The notes beneath the pieces were generated by a model. The model was given only the letters and a program-made list of their open reading frames with translations. It was not told where the DNA came from and did not search any database. From assembly GCA_024638625.1 (NCBI GenBank), contig JAHEJY010000015.1, forward strand, positions 1-33,288: a DNA stretch of 33,288 nt, written 5' to 3'. Source of the stretch: Actinomycetes bacterium (GTDB lineage Bacteria > Actinomycetota > Acidimicrobiia > Spongiisociales > SHLN01). The position numbers and the translations under genes were made by a program. The first letter of the stretch is position 1, and the number at the start of each line of letters is the position of its first letter. Shown here in pieces: positions 1-7,894 of the stretch.

Positions 1-110
1 ATCAAGCCCGCCGGGGGCCCGCCGTGTAAGAGATTGTCGTCCCAGCCACCTCGCGACCAGTCGGTCGCGAGGTAACCGTCGCCATCCGGAACGAAGAGCG
101 CGTCAGTCAC
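1..110 (-). CDS. Acyl-CoA thioesterase-like protein, N-terminal fragment (cut by window edge)
   Basis: Only the first 36 codons are present; the gene runs off the left edge. The reading begins VTDALFVPDGDGYLATDW and ends with LLHGGPPAGL. The HGGPPA motif after an aromatic/acidic N-terminus is typical of the TesB-like/hot-dog thioesterase superfamily, where it lies at the start of the long central helix. A GTG at 108-110 is the only usable start in frame, because an in-frame TAG lies upstream; a GGAG stands just 5' of it. The gene begins 36 bp after the stop of the substrate-binding protein gene and reads the same way, so it may be the last gene of the transporter operon. Family assignment rests on a short stretch; substrate unknown. 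Confidence 0.7.
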   Translation of the reverse strand, partial: MTDALFVPDGDGYLATDWSRGGWDDNLLHGGPPAGL

Positions 111-146
111 GATCTCCGGTCGAGTTCGCTCGTGCCTGATCGGTTC

Positions 147-1265
147 CTATTCGCCGCCTTCGACCAGTTCCACCTCGATCGGTTGCCAGCTCGTACCGGT
201 GACATCGAGACCCTCGGCTTCTAGCGCTGCTACCGCCGCCTCCGCGAACTTCGTTGTGAATGCGTCCGACCCGGGATCAGCCGCTATCACTCCCTGACTC
301 GTTGCAACGTCGATGGTCTGGTCCCAGAGAGCCTGATCCATGACTCCGACGCCACCAGGCGATGGCCAGATGAGACCATTGATCTCGTTCATCTGCCAAA
401 TCTGGTGGGAACGGCCCAGTGTCGGTCCCGCGTTCAAGACGATGTCTGCGCACTCTTCCGTGTTATCGCGGCAGTAAATCCAGCCTTCGAACGACGCCTT
501 GAGAAAACGCTCAACAACGTCGGGGTTGGCGTCGGCGTATTCCGAGGTGACCCAAACCGCGTCTTGCAACATTGCGGTCCCGACCTCATTGAAATCGATG
601 ACGTTGAGATCGGTCGGCTGGTAGAGCTCTCCCGTGTCCGGGTTGACCGCCTCGAGGACCTGTGCGTACTCGTTATAGATCATCGCTTCAGCGGCGTCGA
701 TCTCCCGATTCAACAGCGCCTCCATGTCAAAGTTCTGAGCCACCAGTTCCGCAGGGGTCACACCGAATTTCTCGATCGCAGCTGTCAGCTCGAACTCGTT
801 GCCGAATCCCCAGTTCCCGATGACCTTGTCCTCCCAGTCCTCGGGTGACTCGATGCCGGTGTCGGCCCAGGAGACCATGAGCGTGCCGCTGCGTTGAAAC
901 ACCTGAGCCACGTTGACCAGACCGGCACCCTCTTCGTTCGATACCAGGGCCTTGGGTACCCAAGCCAGACCGAACTCGGCTCCACCCGTGGCGACCACTT
1001 GTTGAGGAACAATGTCCACAGCACCCTCGAGGATGCTGACGTCGAGTCCCTCGTCTTCGTAATAACCCAGCGCCTTCGCGGCGTAGTAGCCGGCGAATTG
1101 CGACTGGGCAAACCACTGCAACTGCAGGCTGATGGGGGTCAGCTCGGTCGGAGTCTCGGCCCCTGCGGTTGTGGTCGTCTCGTCAGAGTCTGTGGTCGAG
1201 TCACCGCCCCCGCAGGCAGCGGCAATCATGCTCGTTGCCAACAGCAGCGCAATGAACCTCTTCAT
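147..1265 (-). CDS. ABC transporter substrate-binding lipoprotein, NMT1/THI5-like
   Basis: Predicted extracytoplasmic solute receptor of the importer encoded just upstream, 372 aa. The N-terminus is a lipoprotein signal peptide with lipobox IAAAC (Cys18), followed by a Gly/Ser/Thr/Asp-rich linker. The mature part opens with LQLQWFAQSQFAGYYAAKAL, the hallmark opening of the NMT1/THI5-like receptor family (pyrimidine precursor, riboflavin, taurine and sulfonate receptors); a GFGNEFE motif follows. The ATG at 1265 is preceded by a good GGAGGA site. It lies 65 bp after the permease gene. Known relatives bind hydroxymethylpyrimidine-type or flavin-like compounds; the actual ligand cannot be read here. 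No TPP or FMN riboswitch was recognised upstream of the operon, so regulation gives no hint. Confidence 0.88.
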   Translation of the reverse strand: MKRFIALLLATSMIAAACGGGDSTTDSDETTTTAGAETPTELTPISLQLQWFAQSQFAGYYAAKALGYYEDEGLDVSILEGAVDIVPQQVVATGGAEFGLAWVPKALVSNEEGAGLVNVAQVFQRSGTLMVSWADTGIESPEDWEDKVIGNWGFGNEFELTAAIEKFGVTPAELVAQNFDMEALLNREIDAAEAMIYNEYAQVLEAVNPDTGELYQPTDLNVIDFNEVGTAMLQDAVWVTSEYADANPDVVERFLKASFEGWIYCRDNTEECADIVLNAGPTLGRSHQIWQMNEINGLIWPSPGGVGVMDQALWDQTIDVATSQGVIAADPGSDAFTTKFAEAAVAALEAEGLDVTGTSWQPIEVELVEGGE

Positions 1266-1330
1266 GATGGTGGATCCTCCTCGTCATCGCCGTGGTCACG
1301 ATCGAAGCTACTCGAATGAGTTCGACCTTG

Positions 1331-2098
1331 CTAAGCGCTGCGAATCGATACATGCCACGGAATCGCCCAACGCTCAAAGATCGAGATTGCGACGTACAGC
1401 AGGATGCCGAAAACAGATGCAAGGACGATCGCAGCCCAGGCCTCCTCAAATTGGAAAAGCCCGGCTTTGCTCGTGATGTATTGACCCAGCCGTTCTTGCG
1501 ATCCTCCGAAGTACTCCTTGACGATCGCGCCTATCAGGCTGAGCGACGCCGCTACCTTCAGAGCGGAGAAGAGGTAGGGCAACGCGCCCGGCAATCTCAG
1601 CTTCCATAAGACGCTGCGATCAGATGCCGCGTATGACTGCATCAACTCGAGCTGCGAACTCTCGGCAGACAACAGACCCTTCACCAGATTGATCATGATG
1701 GGAAAGAAGACCAGCACGGAGACCACGAGAATGGTTCCCCAGGCACTTCGCAGGCCAAACCAGGAGTTGGCGATGGGCGCCAACACGATGATCGGTGTGG
1801 AGTTGGCGGCGATGGCCAGCGGCATGGCCCCATCACGTACCGGGGTCCATCGTGCCGCGGCCAGAGCAGACAGGATGGCCAGGGAGACCCCCACCGCGAG
1901 CCCCGCCAGCGCCGTGGCAAACGTCGACACGCCCGCGGTTCGAAGTGCGGCCCATTCGGCGACGAACGCAGATGCGATGGCAGAGGGAGCGGGCAGGATG
2001 AATCCTTTGATCGAAAAGGCCCGCACGATTGCTTCCCAAAACAGCAGTCCGCCAACAAACAAGACTGCTGCGGGCAGCCAGTTCGCCAGGCGCCTCAT
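1331..2098 (-). CDS. ABC transporter permease (SsuC/ThiX-like)
   Basis: Integral membrane subunit of the importer, about 255 aa from the chosen start. Several hydrophobic helices are visible from the N-terminus (LPAAVLFVGGLLFWEAIV) onward. The cytoplasmic EAA-type loop that docks on the ATPase is seen as ELMQSYAASDRSVLWKLRLP followed by GALPYLFSALKVAASLSLIG, matching the BPD_transp_1 family. I chose ATG 2098 (MRRLANW). An in-frame ATG at 2185 would add 29 charged, non-hydrophobic residues and overlap the ATPase gene by 50 bp, which is less likely. The operon has a second, different permease (2906-3796), so the pore is probably a heterodimer. Confidence 0.88.
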   Translation of the reverse strand: MRRLANWLPAAVLFVGGLLFWEAIVRAFSIKGFILPAPSAIASAFVAEWAALRTAGVSTFATALAGLAVGVSLAILSALAAARWTPVRDGAMPLAIAANSTPIIVLAPIANSWFGLRSAWGTILVVSVLVFFPIMINLVKGLLSAESSQLELMQSYAASDRSVLWKLRLPGALPYLFSALKVAASLSLIGAIVKEYFGGSQERLGQYITSKAGLFQFEEAWAAIVLASVFGILLYVAISIFERWAIPWHVSIRSA

Positions 2099-2135
2099 GG
2101 TTCGGACCCGGCTGAATGCGAGCTGATGAATGACG

Positions 2136-2909
2136 TCATCGGTCGGCCCTTCGCAGGCTTTCGCGGACAACGGTGAGGAGTTCATAGAACCGTTGCTCTT
2201 CTCGAGTATCGAGCGTGCGGGGTTGGGCGAGGTCGATGTCGATTACATCGACGATGCGGCCCGGTCGTGGAGACATGACCACCACCCTGGTGGAGAGGAA
2301 TACCGCCTCCGGGATCGAATGAGTGACGAAGATCACGGTCGTGTCGGTGGCTTCCCAGATGTTCAGGAGCTCGGTTTGCATCCGCTCGCGGGTCATCTCA
2401 TCCAGGGCCCCGAATGGCTCGTCCATCAGCAATAGAGACGGCGCAAATGCGAGAGCGCGGGCGATTGCCACACGTTGCTGCATGCCTCCGGACAGTTGCC
2501 ATGGATAATGGTCCTCGAAACCGGAGAGCTGAACAAGGTCGAGCATCTCACGACCCCGTTCTTGCCGCTCGACCGAACTGCGACCCATGATCTCGAGTGG
2601 GAGCGTCACGTTGGCGAGGACGCTTCGCCACTCGAGAAGGGTTGCCGACTGGAAGACCATCCCGTAGTCGCGGTCGGTCCTGGCAAGGTGCGCAGGCTTG
2701 CCGTTCACCTCTACTCGCCCGTCCGTGCTCGAAATCAAGTCGCCGATCAACCTCAGAAGCGTTGACTTGCCGCATCCAGACGGTCCGATGAGTGAGATGA
2801 ACTCTCCCGGTTCGATGGTGAGATCGATCTCGCTCAGTGCGTGAACCTGATTATCTCCTCCTTGGTTGAAGACCATGGAGACGTCATTCAACACCACGGC
2901 ATCGGTCAT
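2136..2909 (-). CDS. ABC transporter ATP-binding protein (SsuB/TauB-like)
   Basis: Nucleotide-binding subunit that powers the importer, 257 aa, normal length for the nitrate/sulfonate/taurine-type ATPases. All motifs are intact: Walker A GPSGCGKST (near residue 42), Q-loop in MVFQSATLLEW, signature LSGGMQQRVAIARAL, Walker B LLLMDEPFGALD, D-loop and the switch histidine in FVTHSIPEA. The ATG at 2909 overlaps the TGA of the upstream permease (ATGA), a sign of translational coupling. The two permeases bracket it on either side, consistent with one ATPase dimer serving both. Confidence 0.93.
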   Translation of the reverse strand: MTDAVVLNDVSMVFNQGGDNQVHALSEIDLTIEPGEFISLIGPSGCGKSTLLRLIGDLISSTDGRVEVNGKPAHLARTDRDYGMVFQSATLLEWRSVLANVTLPLEIMGRSSVERQERGREMLDLVQLSGFEDHYPWQLSGGMQQRVAIARALAFAPSLLLMDEPFGALDEMTRERMQTELLNIWEATDTTVIFVTHSIPEAVFLSTRVVVMSPRPGRIVDVIDIDLAQPRTLDTREEQRFYELLTVVRESLRRADR

Positions 2910-3796
2910 GGGCTAGCTGCCGCCTCTGTCGGATCGATCCGCCTTGTGGGGGGAAGGACCAATCGCTCGACCAGAGCGACGACACCGACAAACACCAGGC
3001 CCACCAGAGCGGAGACGACGACGGACGCGAACAGCTTTTCCGGCGCAGAAGAGAATGATGACGCGAATCCAAGGATGGCCCGGCCGAGTCCATCGGCAAG
3101 GCCGGCGGGAAGCTCGCCGACGATAGCTCCGATTACCGATGCAGTCGCGGCGACCTTCAATGCGGGAAACAGAAAAGGCAACGCTGCCGGGATTTGCAGT
3201 TTCAACAAGGTCTGGTTGGGTGACGCGGCGTACGACCGCATCAGCTCGGTTGCCGTGGCCGCCGGTGAGCGGAGCCCTCGCAGGGTGTTGATCGCCACCG
3301 GGAAAAAGGCAAGGTACGCCGAGATGGCCGCTACCGAAACCCACTTCGGCAAGTCGAGCCGCCCTCCCCATACGACGAGAATCGGTGCGATGGCGATCAC
3401 GGGCACGGTTTGGCTCGCGACCACGTACGGCATCAAACCGCGTTCGGCCAGCCGCGATCTCACGAACAGCAAACCAAGGCCGAATCCAATTGAACACCCT
3501 GCGACGAATCCGACGAGGGCGGATCGCAGGGTGAACCAGCCGGCCCGCAGAAGTATCACGAGCAGGATGTCCTCTCCGCCGCGCCGGGCAGGTCGAAACA
3601 GCGAAACCGCGATGTCCCACAGGTGCGGCATCGAGCGGGAGTTCGTCCTGATCGGTAGCCGGGTCGTCGTGCCAGGCCATACCCCGCCCGTTGTTTCCCC
3701 GATCCACTTGTAGGCCTCCCACCCCACCGCCAGAAGCGTCAGAATGGCGACAATCGACCAGAGCCTTCGTATCTGCCGGGACGGGGTCGGATTCAT
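2906..3796 (-). CDS. ABC transporter permease (SsuC/ThiX-like), first gene of the operon
   Basis: Second membrane subunit, about 296 aa. The first helix is IVAILTLLAVGWEAYKWIG; the EAA loop reads ELMRSYAASPNQTLLKLQIP and is followed by LPFLFPALKVAATASVIGAI, paralogous to the permease at 1331-2098 but clearly diverged. Start chosen at ATG 3796 (MNPTPSRQ). The open frame extends to 3865, and a GTG eight codons upstream (VHKICGM), with a GAGG about 9 bp before it, is an equally reasonable start. Transcription must begin in the 186-bp divergent gap shared with the surface-protein gene. The operon order is permease, ATPase, permease, receptor. Confidence 0.86.
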   Translation of the reverse strand: MNPTPSRQIRRLWSIVAILTLLAVGWEAYKWIGETTGGVWPGTTTRLPIRTNSRSMPHLWDIAVSLFRPARRGGEDILLVILLRAGWFTLRSALVGFVAGCSIGFGLGLLFVRSRLAERGLMPYVVASQTVPVIAIAPILVVWGGRLDLPKWVSVAAISAYLAFFPVAINTLRGLRSPAATATELMRSYAASPNQTLLKLQIPAALPFLFPALKVAATASVIGAIVGELPAGLADGLGRAILGFASSFSSAPEKLFASVVVSALVGLVFVGVVALVERLVLPPTRRIDPTEAAASP

Positions 3797-3982
3797 TCCG
3801 CAGATCTTATGCACAGCCACGGTCCTCGTACCCGCCCGCGGCCGCGACTCGTCAACTCGTTGCACCCGGGGGCGGATGTGCGGAGAACTCGCGAAACTTG
3901 TAGAGTCGCGCGCAACGGGATCGGGTCTGGTGATTCATCCCCTGCGTCGATCGCTCGGCGCGCGGCTAACACGGGAGACTGC

Positions 3983-5272
3983 ATGCGGCGGAAGCATGTT
4001 CTTATTGGGTATCGGATGACTCGTGCACGTCTGGCGTCACATGCCGGCCGAGCGGCTTCATCCGCGGTCACGGTCGTGGCGTTGGTGCTGGCTTTGAGCC
4101 TTCCGGCGCTGGCTGCTCCCAATCCACCTTTGCCGCCGGGCAATTGCGGACTCACTGTCGCCGTGATCCTCGACGTATCGAGCTCGATTACCAGTGCAGG
4201 AGCCGAACAGACGGTGCGCGACGCGGCATCTGATCTCGTGAACTACTGGGCCGGCAGCGACATGACCGTCGGTATGTTTCGCTTTTGGGGTGAGGCCGAA
4301 CTGGTCGCTCCGTATACATCAACGATGACGGGAGCAGCCGCTCTCGACGCAGCTGCTCAGACTCTTGCTTTCGCATCCGGTACAAACTGGGAGGCTGGTT
4401 TTCTGGAGGCGTACAACTACGACGGCTTGCCGGGCCCACATTGGAACGTCCCCCCGACACCGTCACCGTTGTTGCCCGATGTGGTCATCATCGTTACTGA
4501 CGGTGTGCCTACGGCGTACGTAGACGATTCTGGTAACGCTGTCACGGGTGCTCCCGTGGCGACTGCCCAGGCAAACGGTGAGGCCGGGGCCGATCTGTTC
4601 CGTGCGAACGGCGTCAAGGTGATCGCGCTCGGAGTGGGATCGGTCAGCGTCGCCGGCCTGCAAGGCATTTCCGGCCCCGTCGAAACAGATGACTATTGGT
4701 TGGCTGACTTCCCAACGCTTTCCGACCAGCTATTGGCGTTGGGTACCACCTTGTGCGATCCCAATCCGCCTCCACCCGCCGCCGCCGATGTCGGGATCGC
4801 AAAGAGTGACGGGGATGTCGAGGCGACGCCAGGCGAACAACTTGTTTATACGCTATCGGTGAACAATGCCGGCCCGGACACGGCCGCGAATGTGGTGGTC
4901 GTGGACACGGTGCCGGCCGGGACAACGTTCGCTTCAGCAAGCGCCACCGTAGGAACATGTTCGGAATCGGCCGGAACGGTTACGTGCAATCTCGGTGACG
5001 TAGCGATGGGAGATACCCCTACGGTGACCTTGAATGTCACCATCGGTTCAGCGACTGCGGGCGTTCTAACCAACACTGCCACGGTGTCTACCGATACCAA
5101 TGACCCGGACCCGTCGAATAACGTCGATACGGAAGACACACCCGTGGTCGACGTGCTGCCTGCAACGGGCATCGCCGGTGATGTGGCCCTGCCGAGCGCC
5201 CTGGTCGCCTTCGCCGCGGGAGTTTTCTTGTTGCGGGTGACGGCAGTAGCAAGACGCCGTCTCACCACCTGA
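3983..5272 (+). CDS. Secreted vWA / DUF11-repeat protein with LPATG sortase signal
   Basis: Predicted cell-surface protein, 429 aa. Order of parts: signal peptide ending near LPALAA (residues 1-45); von Willebrand A domain with MIDAS DVSSS (D64-S68) and a later VTDG motif; a short Pro/Ala linker (PNPPPPAAADV); one DUF11 beta-sandwich (VYTLSVNNAGPDTAANVVVV, ending DPDPSNNVDTEDTPV); then LPATG at 392-396, a hydrophobic helix and the basic tail RRRLTT. This is the classic sortase-anchored layout. vWA MIDAS domains bind metal-dependent protein ligands, so adhesion or wall scaffolding is likely; the ligand is unknown. Start ATG 3983 has GGGAG 7 bp upstream; the open frame begins earlier, at 3809, but that extension is Arg-rich and non-signal-like. 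No sortase gene lies in the window. Confidence 0.88.
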   Translation: MRRKHVLIGYRMTRARLASHAGRAASSAVTVVALVLALSLPALAAPNPPLPPGNCGLTVAVILDVSSSITSAGAEQTVRDAASDLVNYWAGSDMTVGMFRFWGEAELVAPYTSTMTGAAALDAAAQTLAFASGTNWEAGFLEAYNYDGLPGPHWNVPPTPSPLLPDVVIIVTDGVPTAYVDDSGNAVTGAPVATAQANGEAGADLFRANGVKVIALGVGSVSVAGLQGISGPVETDDYWLADFPTLSDQLLALGTTLCDPNPPPPAAADVGIAKSDGDVEATPGEQLVYTLSVNNAGPDTAANVVVVDTVPAGTTFASASATVGTCSESAGTVTCNLGDVAMGDTPTVTLNVTIGSATAGVLTNTATVSTDTNDPDPSNNVDTEDTPVVDVLPATGIAGDVALPSALVAFAAGVFLLRVTAVARRRLTT

Positions 5273-5274
5273 GC

Positions 5275-5715
5275 TCAGAGACGCTGTTCGAGGTTCGTGA
5301 CGGCTTCGGCATATTGGTCGTGCTCGAAGTGGAATGATCCAAGATCGCTGTAGTCCAGCCGGGGTCTGCTCGGTTGGAAAAACGATGGCCAGGCCACAGT
5401 GTCGCTCGATACGACCAGTGGGGTCTCCAGAGTCCAGCACTCGGCCAGACCACACTCGCACGCAAGCACCCCGATAGTGGATTTCTTGCGCCACAGCCGA
5501 TGCTTGGAAAGACCCATGAAATATCCGGGGCCAAAGTTGGTTATCTCTTCGGCTCGAATACCGGTTTGCATGCCTGCGTGCTGGCCCACCATGTTCCCGA
5601 AGAGCTTTCGGACCACCTCGTCCAACGGCGATCCGTTCACAACCGGGATTACGGCTGTTTGTTGACCGAAGTTGCGATAATCGCAGGCCTCGAGCGCGAA
5701 CTCGATCGAGTCCAT
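5275..5715 (-). CDS. Conserved hypothetical protein with C-x-C-x4-C-W motif
   Basis: 146 aa from ATG 5715 (MDSIEFALEACDYRN), which lies 2 bp after the stop of the LapA-like gene, so the two are co-transcribed. The open frame reaches a TTG at 5751, but the ATG placement fits better. The centre reads GVLACECGLAECWTLETPL, followed by a Trp, then FQPSRPRLDYSDLGSFHFEHDQY. This pattern (Cys/Trp motif, W..F.QP.R..DYS, F.F...QY) recurs in uncharacterised actinobacterial proteins as I remember them; no function is known to me. No signal peptide or membrane helix. The three cysteines could bind metal. The stop codon is 2 bp from that of the convergent surface-protein gene. Confidence 0.72.
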   Translation of the reverse strand: MDSIEFALEACDYRNFGQQTAVIPVVNGSPLDEVVRKLFGNMVGQHAGMQTGIRAEEITNFGPGYFMGLSKHRLWRKKSTIGVLACECGLAECWTLETPLVVSSDTVAWPSFFQPSRPRLDYSDLGSFHFEHDQYAEAVTNLEQRL

Positions 5716-5717
5716 GC

Positions 5718-6038
5718 CTACGCCTTTGCCCTGCTCCTCCTCCGTCGCCAACCCAATAATGATCCGATCAGCGCTCCAATGACAAAGGTGATACCAACCA
5801 CGGCAGCCAGGGGCAGTTCGACATCCCAGGGGAGGAAATTGACACTCACGTTATCGAGGTTCTGCAGGGCAAAAATGGCGATCAGTGCTCCGAGAATCGA
5901 TGAGATGATGGCCAGCAGGCCGCTGGGCCCTCGTTGTGCACCTTTGCGAGCTCCCTTTTCGGCTGCATCGCGAACGTCGCCGGACACGACGTCTGTCAGT
6001 TCTGGAACGCTGTCGGAAAATGTTTCATCCATACCCAT
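5718..6038 (-). CDS. LapA/DUF1049-like membrane protein
   Basis: 106 aa. A charged N-terminal segment of about 40 residues (DVRDAAEKGARKGAQRG) precedes two hydrophobic helices. The core IFALQNLDNVSVNFLPWDV, then LPLAAVVGITFVIGALIGSL and the basic end WRRRRSRAKA, matches the lipopolysaccharide assembly protein A / DUF1049 domain, in which an ALQN..-V.V.FL.W motif sits between two helices. In Gram-negatives LapA acts with LapB in envelope control; in actinobacteria the role is unknown. Start ATG 6038 (a TTG lies one codon earlier; a further ATG is at 6032). Divergent from the pepP-like gene with a 91-bp gap. Confidence 0.8.
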   Translation of the reverse strand: MGMDETFSDSVPELTDVVSGDVRDAAEKGARKGAQRGPSGLLAIISSILGALIAIFALQNLDNVSVNFLPWDVELPLAAVVGITFVIGALIGSLLGWRRRRSRAKA

Positions 6039-6129
6039 CAAGTTAGCCGATCGGCGAACTCGCAGATATCGTTCCCTACAGTTGCCAACGCCGGAAGTTC
6101 ACGGCCGAGAACCAGGAGCGCATCATCTC

Positions 6130-7575
6130 ATGGACATGTTCAAGCGTCGCCGGGACGAATTCATGAAATTGATCGGCGATGATGTCGCCATCATCCCCGG
6201 CGGAACGGAATCACCTCGCAACCACGATGTCCTGCATCCCTTTCGTCAGAGCTCGGACTTCGTGTTTCTGACCGGCTTCGAGGAGCCCGACGCCGTAGCC
6301 ATCTTCGACCCTGGCCACCCAACCGAGCAATACGTGTTGTTGGTCCGCCCCAAGGACCGCGAACGCGAGATCTGGGATGGCCACCGGGCGGGCACAGAAG
6401 GGGCGATTGCACAGTACGGCGCCGACGCGGCGTACCCGATTTCGCAGCTTGATCAAAAGATTCGTTCCCATGTCCGGGGTCATCGGACGGTGTACTTCCC
6501 GTGGGGTGCCAGGCATGAGGACAGGGTTCGCGCCGGCCTCGCAGCATCGAATTCAACGCGGGTTCGCAACGGATTGCAGTCCCCGGAGTTGATTGCCGAT
6601 CCCCGTCCGATCCTCGCCGAGATGCGATTGTTCAAGTCCGATGCGGAAGCCGAGCTCTTGAGGAGGGCATGCGATATATCCGTCGAAGGGCATCTGGAGG
6701 CGATGCGGTTTGCTCAACCGGGGATGAAGGAGTACCAGGTGCAAGCCGCCATGGAGTACGTCTTCCGATCACACGGTTCCAATCGCGATGGGTATCCCGC
6801 CATCGTGGCCTCGGGTCCGAATGCCTGCATTCTCCATTACACGGACAATCGCCGGCACCTGGAATCGGGAGACCTGCTTCTCATCGATGCCGGGGCCGAG
6901 TTCGGATTCTTTTCTTCTGACATCACGCGGACATTCCCGGTGAACGGAGTCTTCACTGCCTCGCAGCGGGCGGTCTACGAAGTAGTGCTCGCTGCTCAGG
7001 AAGCTTCGCTGGCCGAGTGCGTTCTCGGCTCTCCCCTCGAGAATGTGCACGACACCTCGACGCGGGTCATCTCGGACGGTCTGGCAAGTCTTGGGCTCGT
7101 TCCGACCGGTCCGGAAGAAACTCTGGAAATGGGCCTATATCGAGAGTTTTTCATGCACGGAACCAGCCACTGGCTCGGACTCGATGTGCACGATGCGGGG
7201 AAGTACCGAATTGAGGGCAGTAGCAGGGCATTGGAACCGGGGATGTCCTTTACGGTGGAGCCGGGCGTATACGTTGACTCCAATCGACCGGAAGTCGAAT
7301 TCACGATGCTCCCGTACGACGAACAAGCGATCGCTGACGACGTCGCAGAGTTCGGACCGGAGGAGGCGAAATCGCGTCGGATGGCCGCCATGGCCGACGC
7401 CCCGAAAGTCACCCATGCTGTTCCAGAGGAATTCATCGGGATCGGAGTCCGAATCGAAGACGACGTACTCATGACGACTGATGGTGCACTCAATATGACC
7501 GCCGGCGTGCCAAAGCTCATCGAGGACGTCGAGAGCCTCTGTTCGGAGGCGGCCTCCGTGCCCGCGATCGTGTGA
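6130..7575 (+). CDS. pepP: Xaa-Pro aminopeptidase (aminopeptidase P, M24B)
   Basis: Cytoplasmic metallopeptidase that removes N-terminal residues preceding proline; 481 aa from ATG 6130, close to typical PepP length. The N-terminal creatinase-like domain (FLTGFEEPDAVAIF) precedes the pita-bread domain. The dinuclear metal ligands are all visible: Asp in LLLIDAGAEF, Asp in SSDITRTFP, His in HGTSHWLGLDVHD, Glu in VEPGVYV and Glu in GVRIEDDVL. An AGGAG lies about 11 bp before the start; ATG 6136 is an alternative. The open frame extends upstream to 5374, but that part is antisense to two real genes and is not coding. Its stop overlaps the GTG start of the next gene. Confidence 0.93.
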   Translation: MDMFKRRRDEFMKLIGDDVAIIPGGTESPRNHDVLHPFRQSSDFVFLTGFEEPDAVAIFDPGHPTEQYVLLVRPKDREREIWDGHRAGTEGAIAQYGADAAYPISQLDQKIRSHVRGHRTVYFPWGARHEDRVRAGLAASNSTRVRNGLQSPELIADPRPILAEMRLFKSDAEAELLRRACDISVEGHLEAMRFAQPGMKEYQVQAAMEYVFRSHGSNRDGYPAIVASGPNACILHYTDNRRHLESGDLLLIDAGAEFGFFSSDITRTFPVNGVFTASQRAVYEVVLAAQEASLAECVLGSPLENVHDTSTRVISDGLASLGLVPTGPEETLEMGLYREFFMHGTSHWLGLDVHDAGKYRIEGSSRALEPGMSFTVEPGVYVDSNRPEVEFTMLPYDEQAIADDVAEFGPEEAKSRRMAAMADAPKVTHAVPEEFIGIGVRIEDDVLMTTDGALNMTAGVPKLIEDVESLCSEAASVPAIV

Positions 7576-7832
7576 GTGAACCTTTCAACGTGTTCCGATT
7601 GGCTGGCCGTCAAATCGCGGTCGCCATCGCATTGGCGCTTCTCGGGTTGTGGCTATGGCCCGGCGAAGCAAGCGGGTGGGCTGCCCGTCTCGCCGCCATC
7701 GCCTGGTTGCTGTCCTCTCTGGCGTTGCTCGCCGCCTGCTTCTGGTTGATGGTGGGAATCGTTGACGGGCAATGGAAGAAGAGCGGTTTTCGCCCAGGCG
7801 CCTGGCTCTCGGGCAACAAGCGACGCAGGTGA
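7572..7832 (+). CDS. Small two-helix membrane protein
   Basis: 86 aa, starting at a GTG that overlaps the pepP stop (GTGA), so translation is probably coupled. Two hydrophobic helices, roughly residues 13-29 (IAVAIALALLGLWLW) and 36-59 (RLAAIAWLLSSLALLAACFW), then a basic tail GNKRRR. No named family recognised. A strong hairpin terminator follows directly. The tight coupling suggests co-expression with the peptidase, but a joint function is not evident. Confidence 0.7.
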   Translation: MSEPFNVFRLAGRQIAVAIALALLGLWLWPGEASGWAARLAAIAWLLSSLALLAACFWLMVGIVDGQWKKSGFRPGAWLSGNKRRR

Positions 7833-7835
7833 TCG

Positions 7836-7872
7836 CGCCGACGGGGCCCGATTACACGAGGCCCCGTCGGCG
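7836..7872. terminator. Hairpin terminator between convergent genes
   Basis: A perfect 13-bp stem (7836-7848 pairing with 7860-7872, arm CGCCGACGGGGCC) with an 11-nt loop lies between the convergent genes ending at 7832 (plus) and 7895 (minus). There is no T-run on either side, so it is a strong hairpin rather than a textbook intrinsic terminator. Its position suits bidirectional termination. Confidence 0.75.
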
Positions 7873-7894
7873 GTTCGGCCTGGCTGAAGTTGGC

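Noticed and set aside
2841-3713. Plus-strand 290-codon open frame
   Set aside because: Arg/Thr/Ala-rich shadow of the permease gene on the other strand; no family motifs.
3964-3977. 14-nt match GGCTAACACGGGAG shared with 27063-27076, before two different genes
   Set aside because: In 33 kb a 14-nt match is expected about once or more by chance, and the flanks do not align.
3797-3982. Search for a TPP or FMN riboswitch upstream of the ABC importer
   Set aside because: None of the conserved core elements were recognised on either strand by eye; a covariance search would settle it.
5374-6129. In-frame 252-codon extension upstream of pepP
   Set aside because: It is antisense to two well-supported minus-strand genes (5275-5715 and 5718-6038), has no family features, and PepP is full length from 6130.
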